A stretch of DNA of 64,000 bases, from assembly GCF_037479095.1 (NCBI RefSeq), contig NZ_JBBGZW010000001.1, positions 2,976,001-3,040,000 of the forward strand, read 5' to 3'. Made by a program: the position numbers and the translations under genes. The notes beneath the pieces were generated by a model. The model saw only the letters and a program-made list of their open reading frames with translations. It did no database searches and was not told the DNA's origin. This document shows positions 47,235 to 56,800 of this stretch, piece by piece (within the stretch, counting starts at the first letter, position 1; every line of letters begins with the position of its first letter). This stretch comes from Pantoea nemavictus. Lineage in GTDB: Bacteria; Pseudomonadota; Gammaproteobacteria; Enterobacterales; Enterobacteriaceae.

Positions 47235-48608
47235 TTAGGTATCAGGTGTTGCGCTATTATTCACAAACAGCGTGAGCTTGTCGCCCGGCTGGATGTCTTT
47301 AGCATCACTGTTCCAGCGCATAACATCTTTGGTGTTAACACCATGACGTTTTGCAATACTGGCAAAAGAATCACCCTTACGTACACGGTAGGTGATGCTG
47401 TTGCCGTTATCAGCCAACTGCGTGCTCGCTTTGCCGCTTACGGTCAAGGTCTGACCGGTACGAACCGAAGCGCTGCGCAGATTGTTCTGCTGTTTCAATG
47501 CACTGACGCTAACGCCAAGCTTGCTGGCAATGCCAGACAAGGTGTCACCTTTGCGAACCGTGTAGCTGTTTCCTGCCGCGCTGACTTTCGCCATCTCGGT
47601 AGGCTGCACGGAAGCGATATCACCGGAAGCCAGTGAATCGCGCAACTTAGCAACGTTAGACTTCGGCACCATAATGTAGTGCGGTCCGTTTGGCGCTGTG
47701 GCACCGTTTTTATAACCAGCATTAAATGTCTTCAGCTTGCTGAGAGACATGCCGGCCATGTCGGCGGCCTGCGTCAGTTCAATCTGCTGTCCCACTTCTA
47801 CGCGAGCTAATGCACGGCTCTCGTTCGGGGTCGGCAGTTTGATACCGTAACGCTTGTTGTTCTTGAGGATCTCACTCAAGGCCAACATTTTAGGTACGTA
47901 CACCGTCGTCTCGCGTGGTAACGATAAACTCCAGAAGTCCGTCGGCTTGCCGCGCGCCTTATTCTGTTTCATCGCTTTCAGCACACGCCCTTCACCGCTG
48001 TTATAGGCGGCGATGGTCAGTAACCAGTCACCGTCAAACATACCGTTCAGACGCTGCATCATATCCAGCGCTACTTTGGTCGAGGCCACCACATCGCGGC
48101 GTCCGTCGTACCATTGGTTCTGTTTCAAACCATAGTTTTTGCCCGTTTGTGCAACAATCTGCCAGATGCCGGCGGCATTCGCAGAAGATGTTGCGTGTGG
48201 GTCAAAAGCGCTCTCCACTATGGGTAGCAGTACCAGTTCCATCGGCATTTTACGTTTCTGTATCTGCTCGACTATCCAGTACATGTACGGCTCTGCCCGT
48301 AATGTTACATCGTGGAGATAGCTCTTATTTTTTAAAAATTTTGTTTTTTGTTCGCGGATCCGGCTGTTTTCCGGAATCCCCATCTTCAACTCGTCACTAA
48401 TGTGATTCCAGAGATCAGTATCTTCTGCGAGGCTTGTTCCATCATCCTGCCATCGCGGCGACAACAATCGATCTCCGTACTTTCCATTTTCACCTTGACC
48501 AGCTGAAGACAGACTCTGTGCATGCTGTACGGGGATATTGGCGTCATTCCTTGATGCCTGACATCCTACCAGCAAGACCGAGGCGAGTAATATCGCTTTA
48601 GCCTTCAT
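47235..48608 (-). CDS. mltD: Membrane-bound lytic murein transglycosylase D
   Basis: 457 residues (E. coli 452). Lipoprotein (MKAKAILLASVLLVGC, Cys16) that cleaves peptidoglycan glycan strands to 1,6-anhydro products. SLT domain with catalytic Glu132 in LLPIVESAFDPHATSSANAAGIWQI. Two C-terminal LysM repeats (about residues 345-388 and 403-447) bind murein. The open frame goes back to 48725, but ATG 48608 gives the lipoprotein signal. Confidence 0.95.
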   Translation of the reverse strand: MKAKAILLASVLLVGCQASRNDANIPVQHAQSLSSAGQGENGKYGDRLLSPRWQDDGTSLAEDTDLWNHISDELKMGIPENSRIREQKTKFLKNKSYLHDVTLRAEPYMYWIVEQIQKRKMPMELVLLPIVESAFDPHATSSANAAGIWQIVAQTGKNYGLKQNQWYDGRRDVVASTKVALDMMQRLNGMFDGDWLLTIAAYNSGEGRVLKAMKQNKARGKPTDFWSLSLPRETTVYVPKMLALSEILKNNKRYGIKLPTPNESRALARVEVGQQIELTQAADMAGMSLSKLKTFNAGYKNGATAPNGPHYIMVPKSNVAKLRDSLASGDIASVQPTEMAKVSAAGNSYTVRKGDTLSGIASKLGVSVSALKQQNNLRSASVRTGQTLTVSGKASTQLADNGNSITYRVRKGDSFASIAKRHGVNTKDVMRWNSDAKDIQPGDKLTLFVNNSATPDT

Positions 48609-48679
48609 GTGTGTGTCAATAGTTCGCTTAAAAGACGAGCAACTATACGTGACGGTCCGCCACAACACAACCTCAAAAA

Positions 48680-49435
48680 TTAAAAGCGGTCTTTCTTCTC
48701 GCGTAGATCGGCAAAAGTTTGCCATAACGCCGACGATGAGACATTAGTGCCTAAAGCCTGTTGTAAATCAGGGTCTTGCGTGCGTAAAAATAAATTTATT
48801 TCACGCTCTAAGGCCAGTTTTGTCGGTAAAGTAATGCGGTTTTCTGCGCGTAAGTCCTTAATTTGCTGATACCTTGCCAAAATTTTAGGGTCTTGGGGCA
48901 GAATAGCCGCAGCAAACTTCATATTGGATAAAGTGTATTCATGCGCACAGCAAATAAGGGTATCTTCAGGTAGCTGATTAAGCTTTTGAAATGATTCGAA
49001 CATTTGTTGTGCGGTGCCTTCAAATAAGCGTCCGCAGCCGCCAGAAAATAGGGTGTCACCACAGAAAAGATAAGGGGAGCTGAAATATGAGATATGTCCT
49101 AAAGTATGACCAGGCGTTGCGATGACGCGGAAGTTCAGACCAAGTAGGGTAAATTCATCCCCTTCTGTCACAATGCGCTTTGCTCCTTTATCTGCAGTTT
49201 CCTCTGGACCGAAAACCTCCAAATCGGGATAGTGCTGCAACAGTTCGCTCACACCGCCGACGTGATCATGATGATGATGCGTCAGCAAAATCGCGACAGG
49301 TTGCCAGCGATTCGCTTTCAATTTATCCAGCACCGGCTGTGCTTCGCCGGGATCGACAATCAGACATCTATTGTCTTCGTCCGTCAGTGTCCAGATGTAG
49401 TTATCCTGCAATGCGGGAATGCTGGTAAGATTCAT
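48680..49435 (-). CDS. gloB: Hydroxyacylglutathione hydrolase (glyoxalase II)
   Basis: 251 residues. Hydrolyses S-lactoylglutathione to lactate, finishing methylglyoxal detoxification. Metallo-beta-lactamase motif [10 protein letters not shown] (H53-H58) and further metal ligands in [14 protein letters not shown] and CAHEYTL. An in-frame GTG at 49441 is possible, but AGAGG sits 5 nt before ATG 49435. Divergent from yafS. Confidence 0.96.
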   Translation of the reverse strand: MNLTSIPALQDNYIWTLTDEDNRCLIVDPGEAQPVLDKLKANRWQPVAILLTHHHHDHVGGVSELLQHYPDLEVFGPEETADKGAKRIVTEGDEFTLLGLNFRVIATPGHTLGHISYFSSPYLFCGDTLFSGGCGRLFEGTAQQMFESFQKLNQLPEDTLICCAHEYTLSNMKFAAAILPQDPKILARYQQIKDLRAENRITLPTKLALEREINLFLRTQDPDLQQALGTNVSSSALWQTFADLREKKDRF

Positions 49436-49475
49436 AAACACCTCTCAGGTCGTAGAAAAAGGAAAATGGTAGAGC

Positions 49476-50210
49476 ATGAAGCCAGCTAAAACACGCCAAA
49501 TCCTGACTGCACCGCGCTCCTGGCGCGATATGCCCATGGGAGACTATTTTCGCGACGCGCTCACCCAGCAACTGCAGCCCTATCTCGGTAAGCTCTATGG
49601 CTTTCATATGCTTAAAATTGGCAGCCTCAGCGCAGAAATCAACACCAGTCAGTGTGCCATATCGCATCAGGTGAATGTGGGCATTGAGGGCGATGAGCTA
49701 CAGGTGATTGCCAATTCCACCCAGTTACCCTTTGAATCGAAATCCGTTGATGCCTGTTTACTCGCGCATACGCTGGCATGGAGTCAGGATCCCCATCGAG
49801 TATTACGCGAGGTAGATCGCGTGCTGATTGATGATGGCTGGATGATCATTAGCGGCTTCAATCCGTTCAGTCTGTTAGGTATTAGCAAAGGTATTCCCGG
49901 TTTGCACTCGCGCGCGCCATGGAGTGGACGCATGTTCAGTCAGGTACGTTTGCTCGATTGGCTCAACCTGCTTAATTATGAAGTGGTATATCGCACGCGT
50001 TTTCAGGTGGTGCCATGGCATCGACAAGGCGGCAGGGTGATCAGTGCGCATCTACCGGCATTAGGATGTTTGAATATTGTAGTGGCGCGTAAACGTACGT
50101 TCCCGTTAACGCCCACCAAAATGAAGAAGAATCTGAGTCAAAGCCAGCTGCGTCAAACGGTTAACGTGACGCGCCAGTTTCGCGAAGTGAAGGATCAGGA
50201 CTCAACCTGA
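49476..50210 (+). CDS. yafS: SAM-dependent methyltransferase YafS
   Basis: 244 residues (E. coli 240). Class I methyltransferase fold: [41 protein letters not shown]. Substrate unknown. Its last 16 bp overlap the 3' end of rnhA on the other strand. Confidence 0.9.
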   Translation: MKPAKTRQILTAPRSWRDMPMGDYFRDALTQQLQPYLGKLYGFHMLKIGSLSAEINTSQCAISHQVNVGIEGDELQVIANSTQLPFESKSVDACLLAHTLAWSQDPHRVLREVDRVLIDDGWMIISGFNPFSLLGISKGIPGLHSRAPWSGRMFSQVRLLDWLNLLNYEVVYRTRFQVVPWHRQGGRVISAHLPALGCLNIVVARKRTFPLTPTKMKKNLSQSQLRQTVNVTRQFREVKDQDST

Positions 50211-50662
50211 TAGCCGATGTCATCCTGCGTAGGATTACCCGCCGCGCTGCGTGCCAGTTCATCGCAGCGTTCATTTTCTGGATGACCGGCGTGACCTTTC
50301 ACCCATTCCCACTTAATTTCATGATTGCTGAGCGCCAGATCGAGGCGTTTCCACAAATCAACATTTTTCACGGGCTTCTTATCGGCGGTTTTCCAGCCGC
50401 GCTTCTTCCAGTTATGAATCCAGCTGGTAATGCCCTGGCGCACATATTGGCTGTCGGTGCTGATCACCACGTCACACGGCTGCGTCAAGGCTTCGAGTGC
50501 CACGATCGCGGCCATCAACTCCATGCGATTATTGGTGGTAAGACGATAACCGGTGCTGAACAATTTTTCATGTTCGCGATAGCGTAGAATGGCGCCGTAG
50601 CCACCGGGACCGGGATTGCCCAGGCAGGATCCATCGGTGAATATTTCTACCTGTTTGCGCAT
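50195..50662 (-). CDS. rnhA: Ribonuclease HI
   Basis: 155 residues, as in E. coli. Degrades RNA in RNA-DNA hybrids (R-loops, primers). Catalytic residues D10 ([16 protein letters not shown]), the Glu in [10 protein letters not shown], the Asp in STDSQYV and the Asp in NERCDELAR are all present. Upstream extension to 50686 is not in the family. It is divergent from dnaQ across 53 bp, as in E. coli. Confidence 0.96.
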   Translation of the reverse strand: MRKQVEIFTDGSCLGNPGPGGYGAILRYREHEKLFSTGYRLTTNNRMELMAAIVALEALTQPCDVVISTDSQYVRQGITSWIHNWKKRGWKTADKKPVKNVDLWKRLDLALSNHEIKWEWVKGHAGHPENERCDELARSAAGNPTQDDIGYQVES

Positions 50663-50715
50663 CTCTGGTAGACTTCCTTCTGACAAAACGCCAAGTCTGA
50701 CATAAAACGAGTCCT

Positions 50716-51447
50716 ATGAGCACTGCAAATAACCGCCAGATCGTCCTCGATACTGAAACCACCGGCATGAACATGATCGGTGTGCATTATGAAGGACATC
50801 GCATCATTGAAATTGGTGCGGTTGAGGTGATCAACCGTCGCCTGACCGGCAACAACTTCCACATGTATCTGAAGCCCGATCGGCTGGTGGATCCAGAAGC
50901 GTTCGGCGTGCACGGCATTGCCGATGAATTTCTCGCTGATAAACCGCTGTTTGCGGATATTGCCGACGAATTTCTTGAGTACATTCGTGGCGCAGAGCTG
51001 GTGATCCATAACGCCTCGTTCGATATCGGCTTTATGGATTATGAATTCGGCATGCTGAAGCGAGATATCGGCAAAACCGAAACTTTCTGCCAGATCACCG
51101 ATAGCCTCGCGATGGCGCGTAAGATGTATCCCGGTAAACGCAACAGCCTTGATGCATTGTGTAACCGTTATGAAATAGACAACAGCAAGCGTACGCTGCA
51201 CGGCGCACTGCTCGATGCCGAGATTCTGGCAGAAGTGTTCCTGATGATGACCGGCGGGCAAACCTCGCTGGCCTTTTCGCTGGACGGCGAGCAGAACAAT
51301 CAGGGTGGCGGTGAGAATATTCAACGCATTGTGCGTCCGAGTTCGGGCCTGCGCATCGTTACCGCCAGCGACGAAGAGTTAATCGCGCATGAAGGTCGTC
51401 TGGATTTAGTGCAGAAGAAGGGCGGCAGCTGCTTGTGGCGGGTGTAA
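50716..51447 (+). CDS. dnaQ: DNA polymerase III epsilon subunit (proofreading exonuclease)
   Basis: 243 residues as in E. coli. 3'-5' exonuclease bound to DnaE. Exo I motif VLDTETTGMN (D12, E14), Exo II NASFDIGFMDYE, ExoIII-epsilon HGALLDAEILAEV, clamp-binding QTSLAFSLDG, and a C-terminal segment that binds alpha. Confidence 0.97.
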   Translation: MSTANNRQIVLDTETTGMNMIGVHYEGHRIIEIGAVEVINRRLTGNNFHMYLKPDRLVDPEAFGVHGIADEFLADKPLFADIADEFLEYIRGAELVIHNASFDIGFMDYEFGMLKRDIGKTETFCQITDSLAMARKMYPGKRNSLDALCNRYEIDNSKRTLHGALLDAEILAEVFLMMTGGQTSLAFSLDGEQNNQGGGENIQRIVRPSSGLRIVTASDEELIAHEGRLDLVQKKGGSCLWRV

Positions 51448-51522
51448 AACAGCTGATTTTGCGTGCAAAATCGTCGTTAAGCTGAAAAAAACGCCAAACG
51501 AAACATTCCCACATAAAAAGCG

Positions 51523-51551
51523 TTGACGGGTGCTGAAGCTGCTATTAATAT
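51523..51551 (+). promoter_or_regulatory. Promoter of the second tRNA-Asp
   Basis: TTGACG (51523-51528), 17-bp spacer, TAATAT (51546-51551), followed by the GC-rich discriminator GCGCC, as at growth-rate-controlled stable-RNA promoters. Confidence 0.8.
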
Positions 51552-51581
51552 GCGCCTCGTTCTCGACGGGGAACAAAGCGC

Positions 51582-51658
51582 GGAGCGGTAGTTCAGTTGG
51601 TTAGAATACCTGCCTGTCACGCAGGGGGTCGCGGGTTCGAGCCCCGTCCGTTCCGCCA
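51582..51658 (+). tRNA. tRNA-Asp (anticodon GTC)
   Basis: 77 nt, identical to 42882-42958. Matches aspV downstream of dnaQ in E. coli. It marks the border between the conserved backbone and the hpx island. Confidence 0.97.
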
Positions 51659-51670
51659 ATCTATTTAAAG

Positions 51671-51697
51671 AAGCCGATGCAGAAATGCATCGGCTTT
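51671..51697 (+). terminator. tRNA-Asp terminator
   Basis: AGCCGATGCA (51672-51681) and TGCATCGGCT (51686-51695) flank a short loop, followed by TTTTT. Confidence 0.9.
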
Positions 51698-51745
51698 TTG
51701 CTTTTCCTGGCTGACATAAATGCCAGCCCTACACATCCAGCGTAG

Positions 51746-51765
51746 GGTCGCCATTCATGGCGACC
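51746..51765. repeat. Perfect 20-bp palindromic repeat
   Basis: GGTCGCCA-TTCA-TGGCGACC, just outside the hpxC stop. Near-copy at 25305-25325. Confidence 0.65.
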
Positions 51766-51774
51766 AGCCCACCA

Positions 51775-53268
51775 TTAATCCTTCTGCACCGCCACAGTCG
51801 TGCGATACGCCGCGACCGACGCTTCACGGTCAGCACGCGCCAGCCAGCGATAGCAACCGGCGCCCAATGCCACACCGATAAACCAGCTAAAGTTCGCGAC
51901 TGCATGCAGTGAGGGAATAAAACTGATCACCAGACCAATCGCCACTGACGGCAGCAGCGCGGCAATCGCTTTTGGGTTGAAGCCGCCGCGATACCAGTAA
52001 CGTCCTTTCGGCGTGTCATCAAACAGATCGTCAACGTAGACTTTGCTGCGTTTAATCAAATAGAAATCAGCAATCAGAATACCGAACAGCGGCCCAATAA
52101 ACGCACCCAGCACATCCAGCGTATAGTGAATCAGCTCCGGTGACTGGAACAGGTTCCACGGCGTCAGCAATACCGAGCCAACCGCAGCAATCATGCCACC
52201 GGTACGGAAGCTGATTTTCTGCGGTGAGCAGTTAGAGAAGTCGAACGCTGGCGAAACAAAATTGGCCACGATATTAATGCCGATGGTGGCGATTATCATG
52301 GTCAGCAGGCCAATTGCCACCGCCACGTCGTTACCCACCATGCTGACGGTCTCAATCGGATCGGTGATCATTCTGCCGAACAGCGACTGAGTACCGGAAA
52401 CAATCACCACGGTGACAATCGAGAACAGCAGGAAGTTGAACGGTAAGCCCCAGCGGTTGCCGCGACGAATTTCGCCCATGCTTTTACCGTAACGTGAGAA
52501 GTCACCAAAGTTGAGCAGCGGACCCGAGAAGTAAGAGACCACCAGCGCGGTGGCGGTGATCATCTGCCAGGTTTGCTCGCCGGTGCTTAGCTGTTTGCTG
52601 GCCAGAGTGAAGGAGATACCGTCGAAACCGGTTTTGTATACAATCCAGCCAGCCAGCGCCACCATCACCACATATACCGCTGGACCCGCGACATCGATAA
52701 AGCGTTTAATCGCGTTCATCCCATGCCAGAACACCATCGCCTGCAGTAACCACATCACACCAAAACAGCACCAGCCCAGCAGCGATAAGCCGAGCCAGCT
52801 GCTCTGCGTCATGCTGCTAAGCGTCGGGAAGAACTTCAGCAGCACCAGCATTAACGCGTTGGCCGCCAGATATGTCTGGATGCCGTACCAGGCAAAGGCG
52901 ATCAGCCCGCGAATGATCGCCGGGATATTGGCACCAAACACGCCAAACGCCTGACGCGAAATCACCGCGTACGGTACGCCTGCCATCTGGCTCGGTTTGG
53001 CCACCAGATTAGCGCACAGCTGCACGATGCAGATGCCCACTAACAAACACAGCAGAACCTGCCAGCTCGCCAGACCTAAAGTAAAGAAGCTGGCGGCAAC
53101 GACATAGCCGCCCATGCTATGCACATCCGACATCCAGAAAGAAAAGATGTTGTACCACGACCAGTTCTGGTCGCGCGTTGGCGCCAGATCGTCATTGCAC
53201 AGGCGCGGACTGTATTGTGCGTTGGCTTCAGAGGCCACCCGCGAGGTCACTTCAGAATGATTTGGCAT
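51775..53268 (-). CDS. hpxC: NCS1-family allantoin/purine-type permease
   Basis: 497 residues, about twelve membrane segments, NCS1 (Transp_cyt_pur) family. Typical motifs: WSWYNIFSFWMSDVHSMGGYVVAASFFTLGL at the start, GIQTYLAANALM, and a late SPELIHYTLDVLGAFIGPLFGILIADFYLIKR. Divergent from a GntR gene followed by allantoin racemase and allantoinase genes, so allantoin import is the likely role, as for Klebsiella hpxC. A sigma-54-like element and two GTATAC operators lie upstream. Confidence 0.85.
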   Translation of the reverse strand: MPNHSEVTSRVASEANAQYSPRLCNDDLAPTRDQNWSWYNIFSFWMSDVHSMGGYVVAASFFTLGLASWQVLLCLLVGICIVQLCANLVAKPSQMAGVPYAVISRQAFGVFGANIPAIIRGLIAFAWYGIQTYLAANALMLVLLKFFPTLSSMTQSSWLGLSLLGWCCFGVMWLLQAMVFWHGMNAIKRFIDVAGPAVYVVMVALAGWIVYKTGFDGISFTLASKQLSTGEQTWQMITATALVVSYFSGPLLNFGDFSRYGKSMGEIRRGNRWGLPFNFLLFSIVTVVIVSGTQSLFGRMITDPIETVSMVGNDVAVAIGLLTMIIATIGINIVANFVSPAFDFSNCSPQKISFRTGGMIAAVGSVLLTPWNLFQSPELIHYTLDVLGAFIGPLFGILIADFYLIKRSKVYVDDLFDDTPKGRYWYRGGFNPKAIAALLPSVAIGLVISFIPSLHAVANFSWFIGVALGAGCYRWLARADREASVAAYRTTVAVQKD

Positions 53269-53322
53269 GAAACCTGCTCCTCTCTACATCATGGAAGAAT
53301 AATCACAGCGTGAAACGGTATT

Positions 53323-53338
53323 GCAGGATCCAGGCCAC
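53323..53338 (-). promoter_or_regulatory. Possible sigma-54 promoter of hpxC
   Basis: On the minus strand TGTGGCCTGGATCCTGCA has GG (53336-53335) and GC (53324-53323) separated by exactly 10 bp. It keeps 4/6 of TGGCAC and 4/5 of TTGCA. It lies 55 bp upstream of the start. Weaker than the site at 61557. Confidence 0.4.
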
Positions 53339-53349
53339 ATTTGATTTAT

Positions 53350-53380
53350 TGTATACAAAAAATTCATTTCACGTATACGA
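53350..53380. promoter_or_regulatory. Twin GTATAC operators for the GntR regulator HpxS
   Basis: TTGTATACAA (53350-53359) and CGTATACG (53373-53380), both palindromic, centres 22 bp apart (about two helical turns). The form fits the GntR/FadR-subfamily operator pattern with GT..AC half-sites. They lie between the divergent hpxC and hpxS and could control both. Confidence 0.7.
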
Positions 53381-53413
53381 TGTGCAGCACACAGTCACTT
53401 ACCGGAGCAGGTA

Positions 53414-54136
53414 ATGAAGAGTGAAACAGGCCAGAAAACGGCTGCCGATCTGAACGATCGCGATGAACCCATCTACCAGGCGCTTCTCACCGCCATTGTT
53501 GAGCATCAACTGCCGCCGGGCAGTAAATTGCCGGAAGAAGCGTTATCTGAGGTGTTTGGTGTCAGCCGCACCGGCATTCGTAAGGTGCTGCAACGCCTCG
53601 CCGCGGTGCAAATGATCACCTTGTCGCCCAGGCGTGGTGCACAAGTGGCCACGCCGGGTGTGGATGAAGCACGCGATATCTTTGCTACCCGCAGCTTATT
53701 AGAGTGCGCAAATTTGCCCGCGGTGATGACCCACATACAGCAACCGCACTTAGCCGCGCTGGCGGCTCTGATTGAAGCGGAGCAGCAGGCGCACGATCAG
53801 CATGATGGTGCCGCCGCGATTCGGCTGTCTGCCGCCTTTCATATTCAGCTGCAAGCGATATCGGGTAATGAAGTGCTCACCGATATGGTGACGCGTCTGA
53901 CGCAGCGCTCGTCGCTGGTGATCGCCGCGTACGGTGCGCCGTGGCAGCGCGGCTGCCGTTGCGATCATCACGATCGGCTGGTGGATCTGCTGCGGAAAAA
54001 AGATCTACCGGCGTTAACTGCCGCACTGCAGCAACACTTCGAACACATTGTTGCCAGCCTGCACTTTGAGCGCAGCGGCGAAACCTTGCCTGATTTCTCC
54101 CGGTTATTTGCCGGTAACAAAGGAGCGGCATCATGA
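53414..54136 (+). CDS. hpxS: GntR-family (FadR subfamily) transcriptional regulator
   Basis: 240 residues. N-terminal winged helix (about 20-85: PEEALSEVFGVSRTGIRKVLQRLAAVQMITLSPRRGAQVA) and an FCD all-helical ligand domain with histidine/aspartate metal ligands (FHIQL, DHHDRLVD, HFEHI). Its stop overlaps the next start by ATGA, so it is coupled to hpxA. Expected to sense an allantoin-pathway compound. Confidence 0.88.
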   Translation: MKSETGQKTAADLNDRDEPIYQALLTAIVEHQLPPGSKLPEEALSEVFGVSRTGIRKVLQRLAAVQMITLSPRRGAQVATPGVDEARDIFATRSLLECANLPAVMTHIQQPHLAALAALIEAEQQAHDQHDGAAAIRLSAAFHIQLQAISGNEVLTDMVTRLTQRSSLVIAAYGAPWQRGCRCDHHDRLVDLLRKKDLPALTAALQQHFEHIVASLHFERSGETLPDFSRLFAGNKGAAS

Positions 54137-54864
54137 GCCTGATCCAGGTGATCAATCCCAACACCAGCCTGGCGATGACGGAAACCATTGGCGCCGCCGC
54201 GCGCGCGGTCGCCGCGCCGGGCACCGAAATTCTGGCGGTGTGCCCGAGCCACGGCGTGCCGTCGATTGAAGGGCATTTTGATGAAGCCATTGCGGCGATT
54301 GGCGTGCTGGAGCAGGTGAAGCGCGGCAAAGAGCAGGGCGTTAGCGGCCATATTATTGCCTGCTTTGGCGATCCGGGATTACTGGCGGCACGCGAACTGG
54401 CGAGCGGACCGGTGATCGGCATTGCGGAAGCAGCGATGCATACCGCCACGCTGGTGGCGACGCGTTTTTCGATCGTCACCACCTTACCGCGTACGCTGGT
54501 GATTGCTCGCCATCTGCTGCAGCAATACGGTTTTACCCACCATTGTGCTGCGTTGCACGCCATTGATCTGCCGGTGCTGGCGCTGGAGGACGGCAGCGGC
54601 GTGGCGCAGGAGAAGGTGCGTCAGCGCTGCATTCAGGCGAAACGCGAAGATGGCAGCGGTGCGATTGTGCTGGGCTGCGGCGGCATGGCCACGCTCGCCC
54701 AGGATCTCACCAAAGAGCTGGGACTACCGGTGATCGACGGCGTAAGCGCCGCGGTGAAAATGGTGGAGTCGCTGGTGGCGTTAGGCTTTGGCACCAGCAA
54801 GCATGGCGATCTCGATTATCCGCTCGAAAAACCGCTCAGCGGGGCATTTCAGCACCTAAACTAA
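54133..54864 (+). CDS. hpxA: Asp/Glu/hydantoin racemase family, probable allantoin racemase
   Basis: 243 residues. Two catalytic cysteines of the racemase fold, C77 (IIACFGDPG) and C182 (VLGCGGM), and an N-terminal VINPNTS. Position between the GntR gene and a PuuE allantoinase indicates interconversion of R- and S-allantoin, as for Klebsiella HpxA. Confidence 0.87.
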   Translation: MSLIQVINPNTSLAMTETIGAAARAVAAPGTEILAVCPSHGVPSIEGHFDEAIAAIGVLEQVKRGKEQGVSGHIIACFGDPGLLAARELASGPVIGIAEAAMHTATLVATRFSIVTTLPRTLVIARHLLQQYGFTHHCAALHAIDLPVLALEDGSGVAQEKVRQRCIQAKREDGSGAIVLGCGGMATLAQDLTKELGLPVIDGVSAAVKMVESLVALGFGTSKHGDLDYPLEKPLSGAFQHLN

Positions 54865-54899
54865 GTGCTGGTTGAGGACTGACGACAGGAACTTGCAGA

Positions 54900-55859
54900 A
54901 TGAGTGATGTATCTGAAAAGAAAGAGTACAGCTTCAACAAGAACTATCCACGCGATCTGATCGGCTATGCTGGCCAGCCACCGCATGCGCAGTGGCCGGG
55001 TAAGGCGCGCGTGGCGGTGCAGTTCGTCCTGAATTACGAAGAGGGTGCCGAGAATAACGTGCTGCACGGCGATGCCGGTTCCGAACAGTTTCTTTCCGAT
55101 ATCATCGGTGCGGCCAGCTACGCCGATCGTCACATGTCGATGGATTCGCTGTATGAATACGGCTCGCGCGCCGGTTTCTGGCGCATCCACAACGAATTTC
55201 AAAAGCGCGGTTTGCCGCTCACGGTGTTTGGCGTAGCGATGGCGCTGGCGCGTCACCCGGATATCGTTGCAGCGATTAAAGCGGCGGATTACGACGTGGT
55301 CAGCCATGGCTGGCGCTGGATCCACTATCAGGCGATGGACGCCAAAACCGAGCGCCAGCATATGCAGCAGGCGGTCGACGTGTTAACCGATTTGTTCGGT
55401 AAAGCGCCGACCGGCTGGTACACCGGCCGCGACAGCCCCAACACGCGGCGTTTGGTGGTGGAGCAGGGCGGCTTCAGCTACGACAGCGATTACTACGGCG
55501 ACGACCTGCCATTCTGGACGCAGGTCACCTGTCAGGACGGCACGGTAAAACCGCACCTGATCATTCCTTACACGCTGGAGTGCAACGACATGCGCTTCGC
55601 CTCGCCGCAGGGCTTCAACACTGCAGAGCAGTTCTTCACCTACCTGCGCGACACCTTTGATGTGCTGTACGAGGAGGGTGAAACCGCGCCGAAGATGATG
55701 TCGATTGGCATGCACTGTCGCCTGCTGGGGCGTCCGGGGAAATTCCGCGGACTGCAGCGCTTCCTCGATCATATTCAGCAGCATCAGGATGTGTGGGTGT
55801 GTACAAGGCAGCAAATCGCCGACCATTGGATAGAGACGCATCCCGCGCCGGATGCTTGA
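54900..55859 (+). CDS. hpxB: PuuE-type allantoinase (polysaccharide-deacetylase fold)
   Basis: 319 residues. NodB-like TIM barrel of the cofactor-independent allantoinase class, opening allantoin to allantoate. Family markers: YPRDLIGYAGQPPHAQWPG, FVLNYEEGAENNVLHGDAGSE, VVSHGWRWIHYQ, YTGRDSPNTRRLV and MSIGMHCRLLGRPGKF. It starts 35 bp after hpxA and ends the hpxSAB operon. A short hairpin (55866-55880, CTGGCT/AGCCAG) follows the stop. Confidence 0.92.
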   Translation: MSDVSEKKEYSFNKNYPRDLIGYAGQPPHAQWPGKARVAVQFVLNYEEGAENNVLHGDAGSEQFLSDIIGAASYADRHMSMDSLYEYGSRAGFWRIHNEFQKRGLPLTVFGVAMALARHPDIVAAIKAADYDVVSHGWRWIHYQAMDAKTERQHMQQAVDVLTDLFGKAPTGWYTGRDSPNTRRLVVEQGGFSYDSDYYGDDLPFWTQVTCQDGTVKPHLIIPYTLECNDMRFASPQGFNTAEQFFTYLRDTFDVLYEEGETAPKMMSIGMHCRLLGRPGKFRGLQRFLDHIQQHQDVWVCTRQQIADHWIETHPAPDA

Positions 55860-55889
55860 TGGGCGCTGGCTTGCAGCCAGGCTGCTTTT

Positions 55890-55927
55890 AAAGGCTTAAA
55901 GGCTTAAAGGCTTAAAGGCTTAAAGGC
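55890..55927. repeat. 8-bp tandem repeat array
   Basis: Four exact copies of AAAGGCTT plus AAAGGC. Starts 30 bp after the hpxB stop, on the outer left flank of the large repeat island. Confidence 0.93.
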
Positions 55928-55933
55928 AATGTC

Positions 55934-56134
55934 AAGGTCAAGGGCGGTTTCGATTGTCCTGCGGACAACCGACCCAGGGGAGGCAGTCGCCCCTCCCCTG
56001 GGGACCCGGTCTCTTTGTCGGCAGAATTGCCGCTGCGCGGTCCCCTCACTTCAGGTGAATTCCTGACGGACCGGCTGCGATTCGCTCCTGCTCAGCGCAG
56101 CCTCTCGCCGCCGTCCTGGCGGCTCATCCTGGAA
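55934..56134 (+). repeat. Left arm of a ~200-bp inverted repeat
   Basis: Inverted copy of 56455-56660. Perfect blocks: 55934-55954 with 56640-56660 (21 bp), 55969-56002 with 56592-56625 (34 bp, itself an 11-bp-stem hairpin with CCCAGGGGAGG), 56060-56074 with 56518-56532 (15 bp), 56106-56134 with 56455-56483 (29 bp). Carries hairpin TTGTCC-TGC-GGACAA (55954-55968). No coding potential recognised. Confidence 0.88.
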
Positions 56135-56435
56135 TCCCCCCTCCGTTCGGCAATTCTGACGACATCCACCATGCTGCCAAACCTCTGCCCTAAAAAGAGA
56201 TCGCATCGCGATAAGAATATTTGATTTTATTAAATTTATTTCAGCGGGGGTGTTGAGTCGGCATCACTTTCGGCGCTGTCCTGGCGGCTCATCCTGGAAA
56301 CCCCCTTTCGTTCGGCAATTCTGACGACACGCACCCAGCTGCAAAACCTCTGCCCTAAAAAGAGATCGCATCGCGATAGAATTTTTTTGATTTTATTAGA
56401 GATAGTGCAGCGGGGGGGTTGAGTCGGCATCACTC
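56106..56435 (+). repeat. Tandem direct duplication of a ~165-bp unit
   Basis: Unit 1 about 56106-56270, unit 2 about 56271-56435, period 165-166 bp. Both hold TCCTGGCGGCTCATCCTGGA, TTCGGCAATTCTGACGACA, CTGCCCTAAAAAGAGATCGC and GTTGAGTCGGCATCACT, with scattered differences between them. The first unit begins inside the left inverted arm. Confidence 0.88.
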
Positions 56436-56454
56436 TCGCCGAGGAGAAGCCTGC

Positions 56455-56746
<292 letters not shown>

Positions 56747-56800
56747 AGTGGAAGTTGAAAGCAGCAGTCTGATTGCCAATCAGGGCGAAACGCTGCGCCC

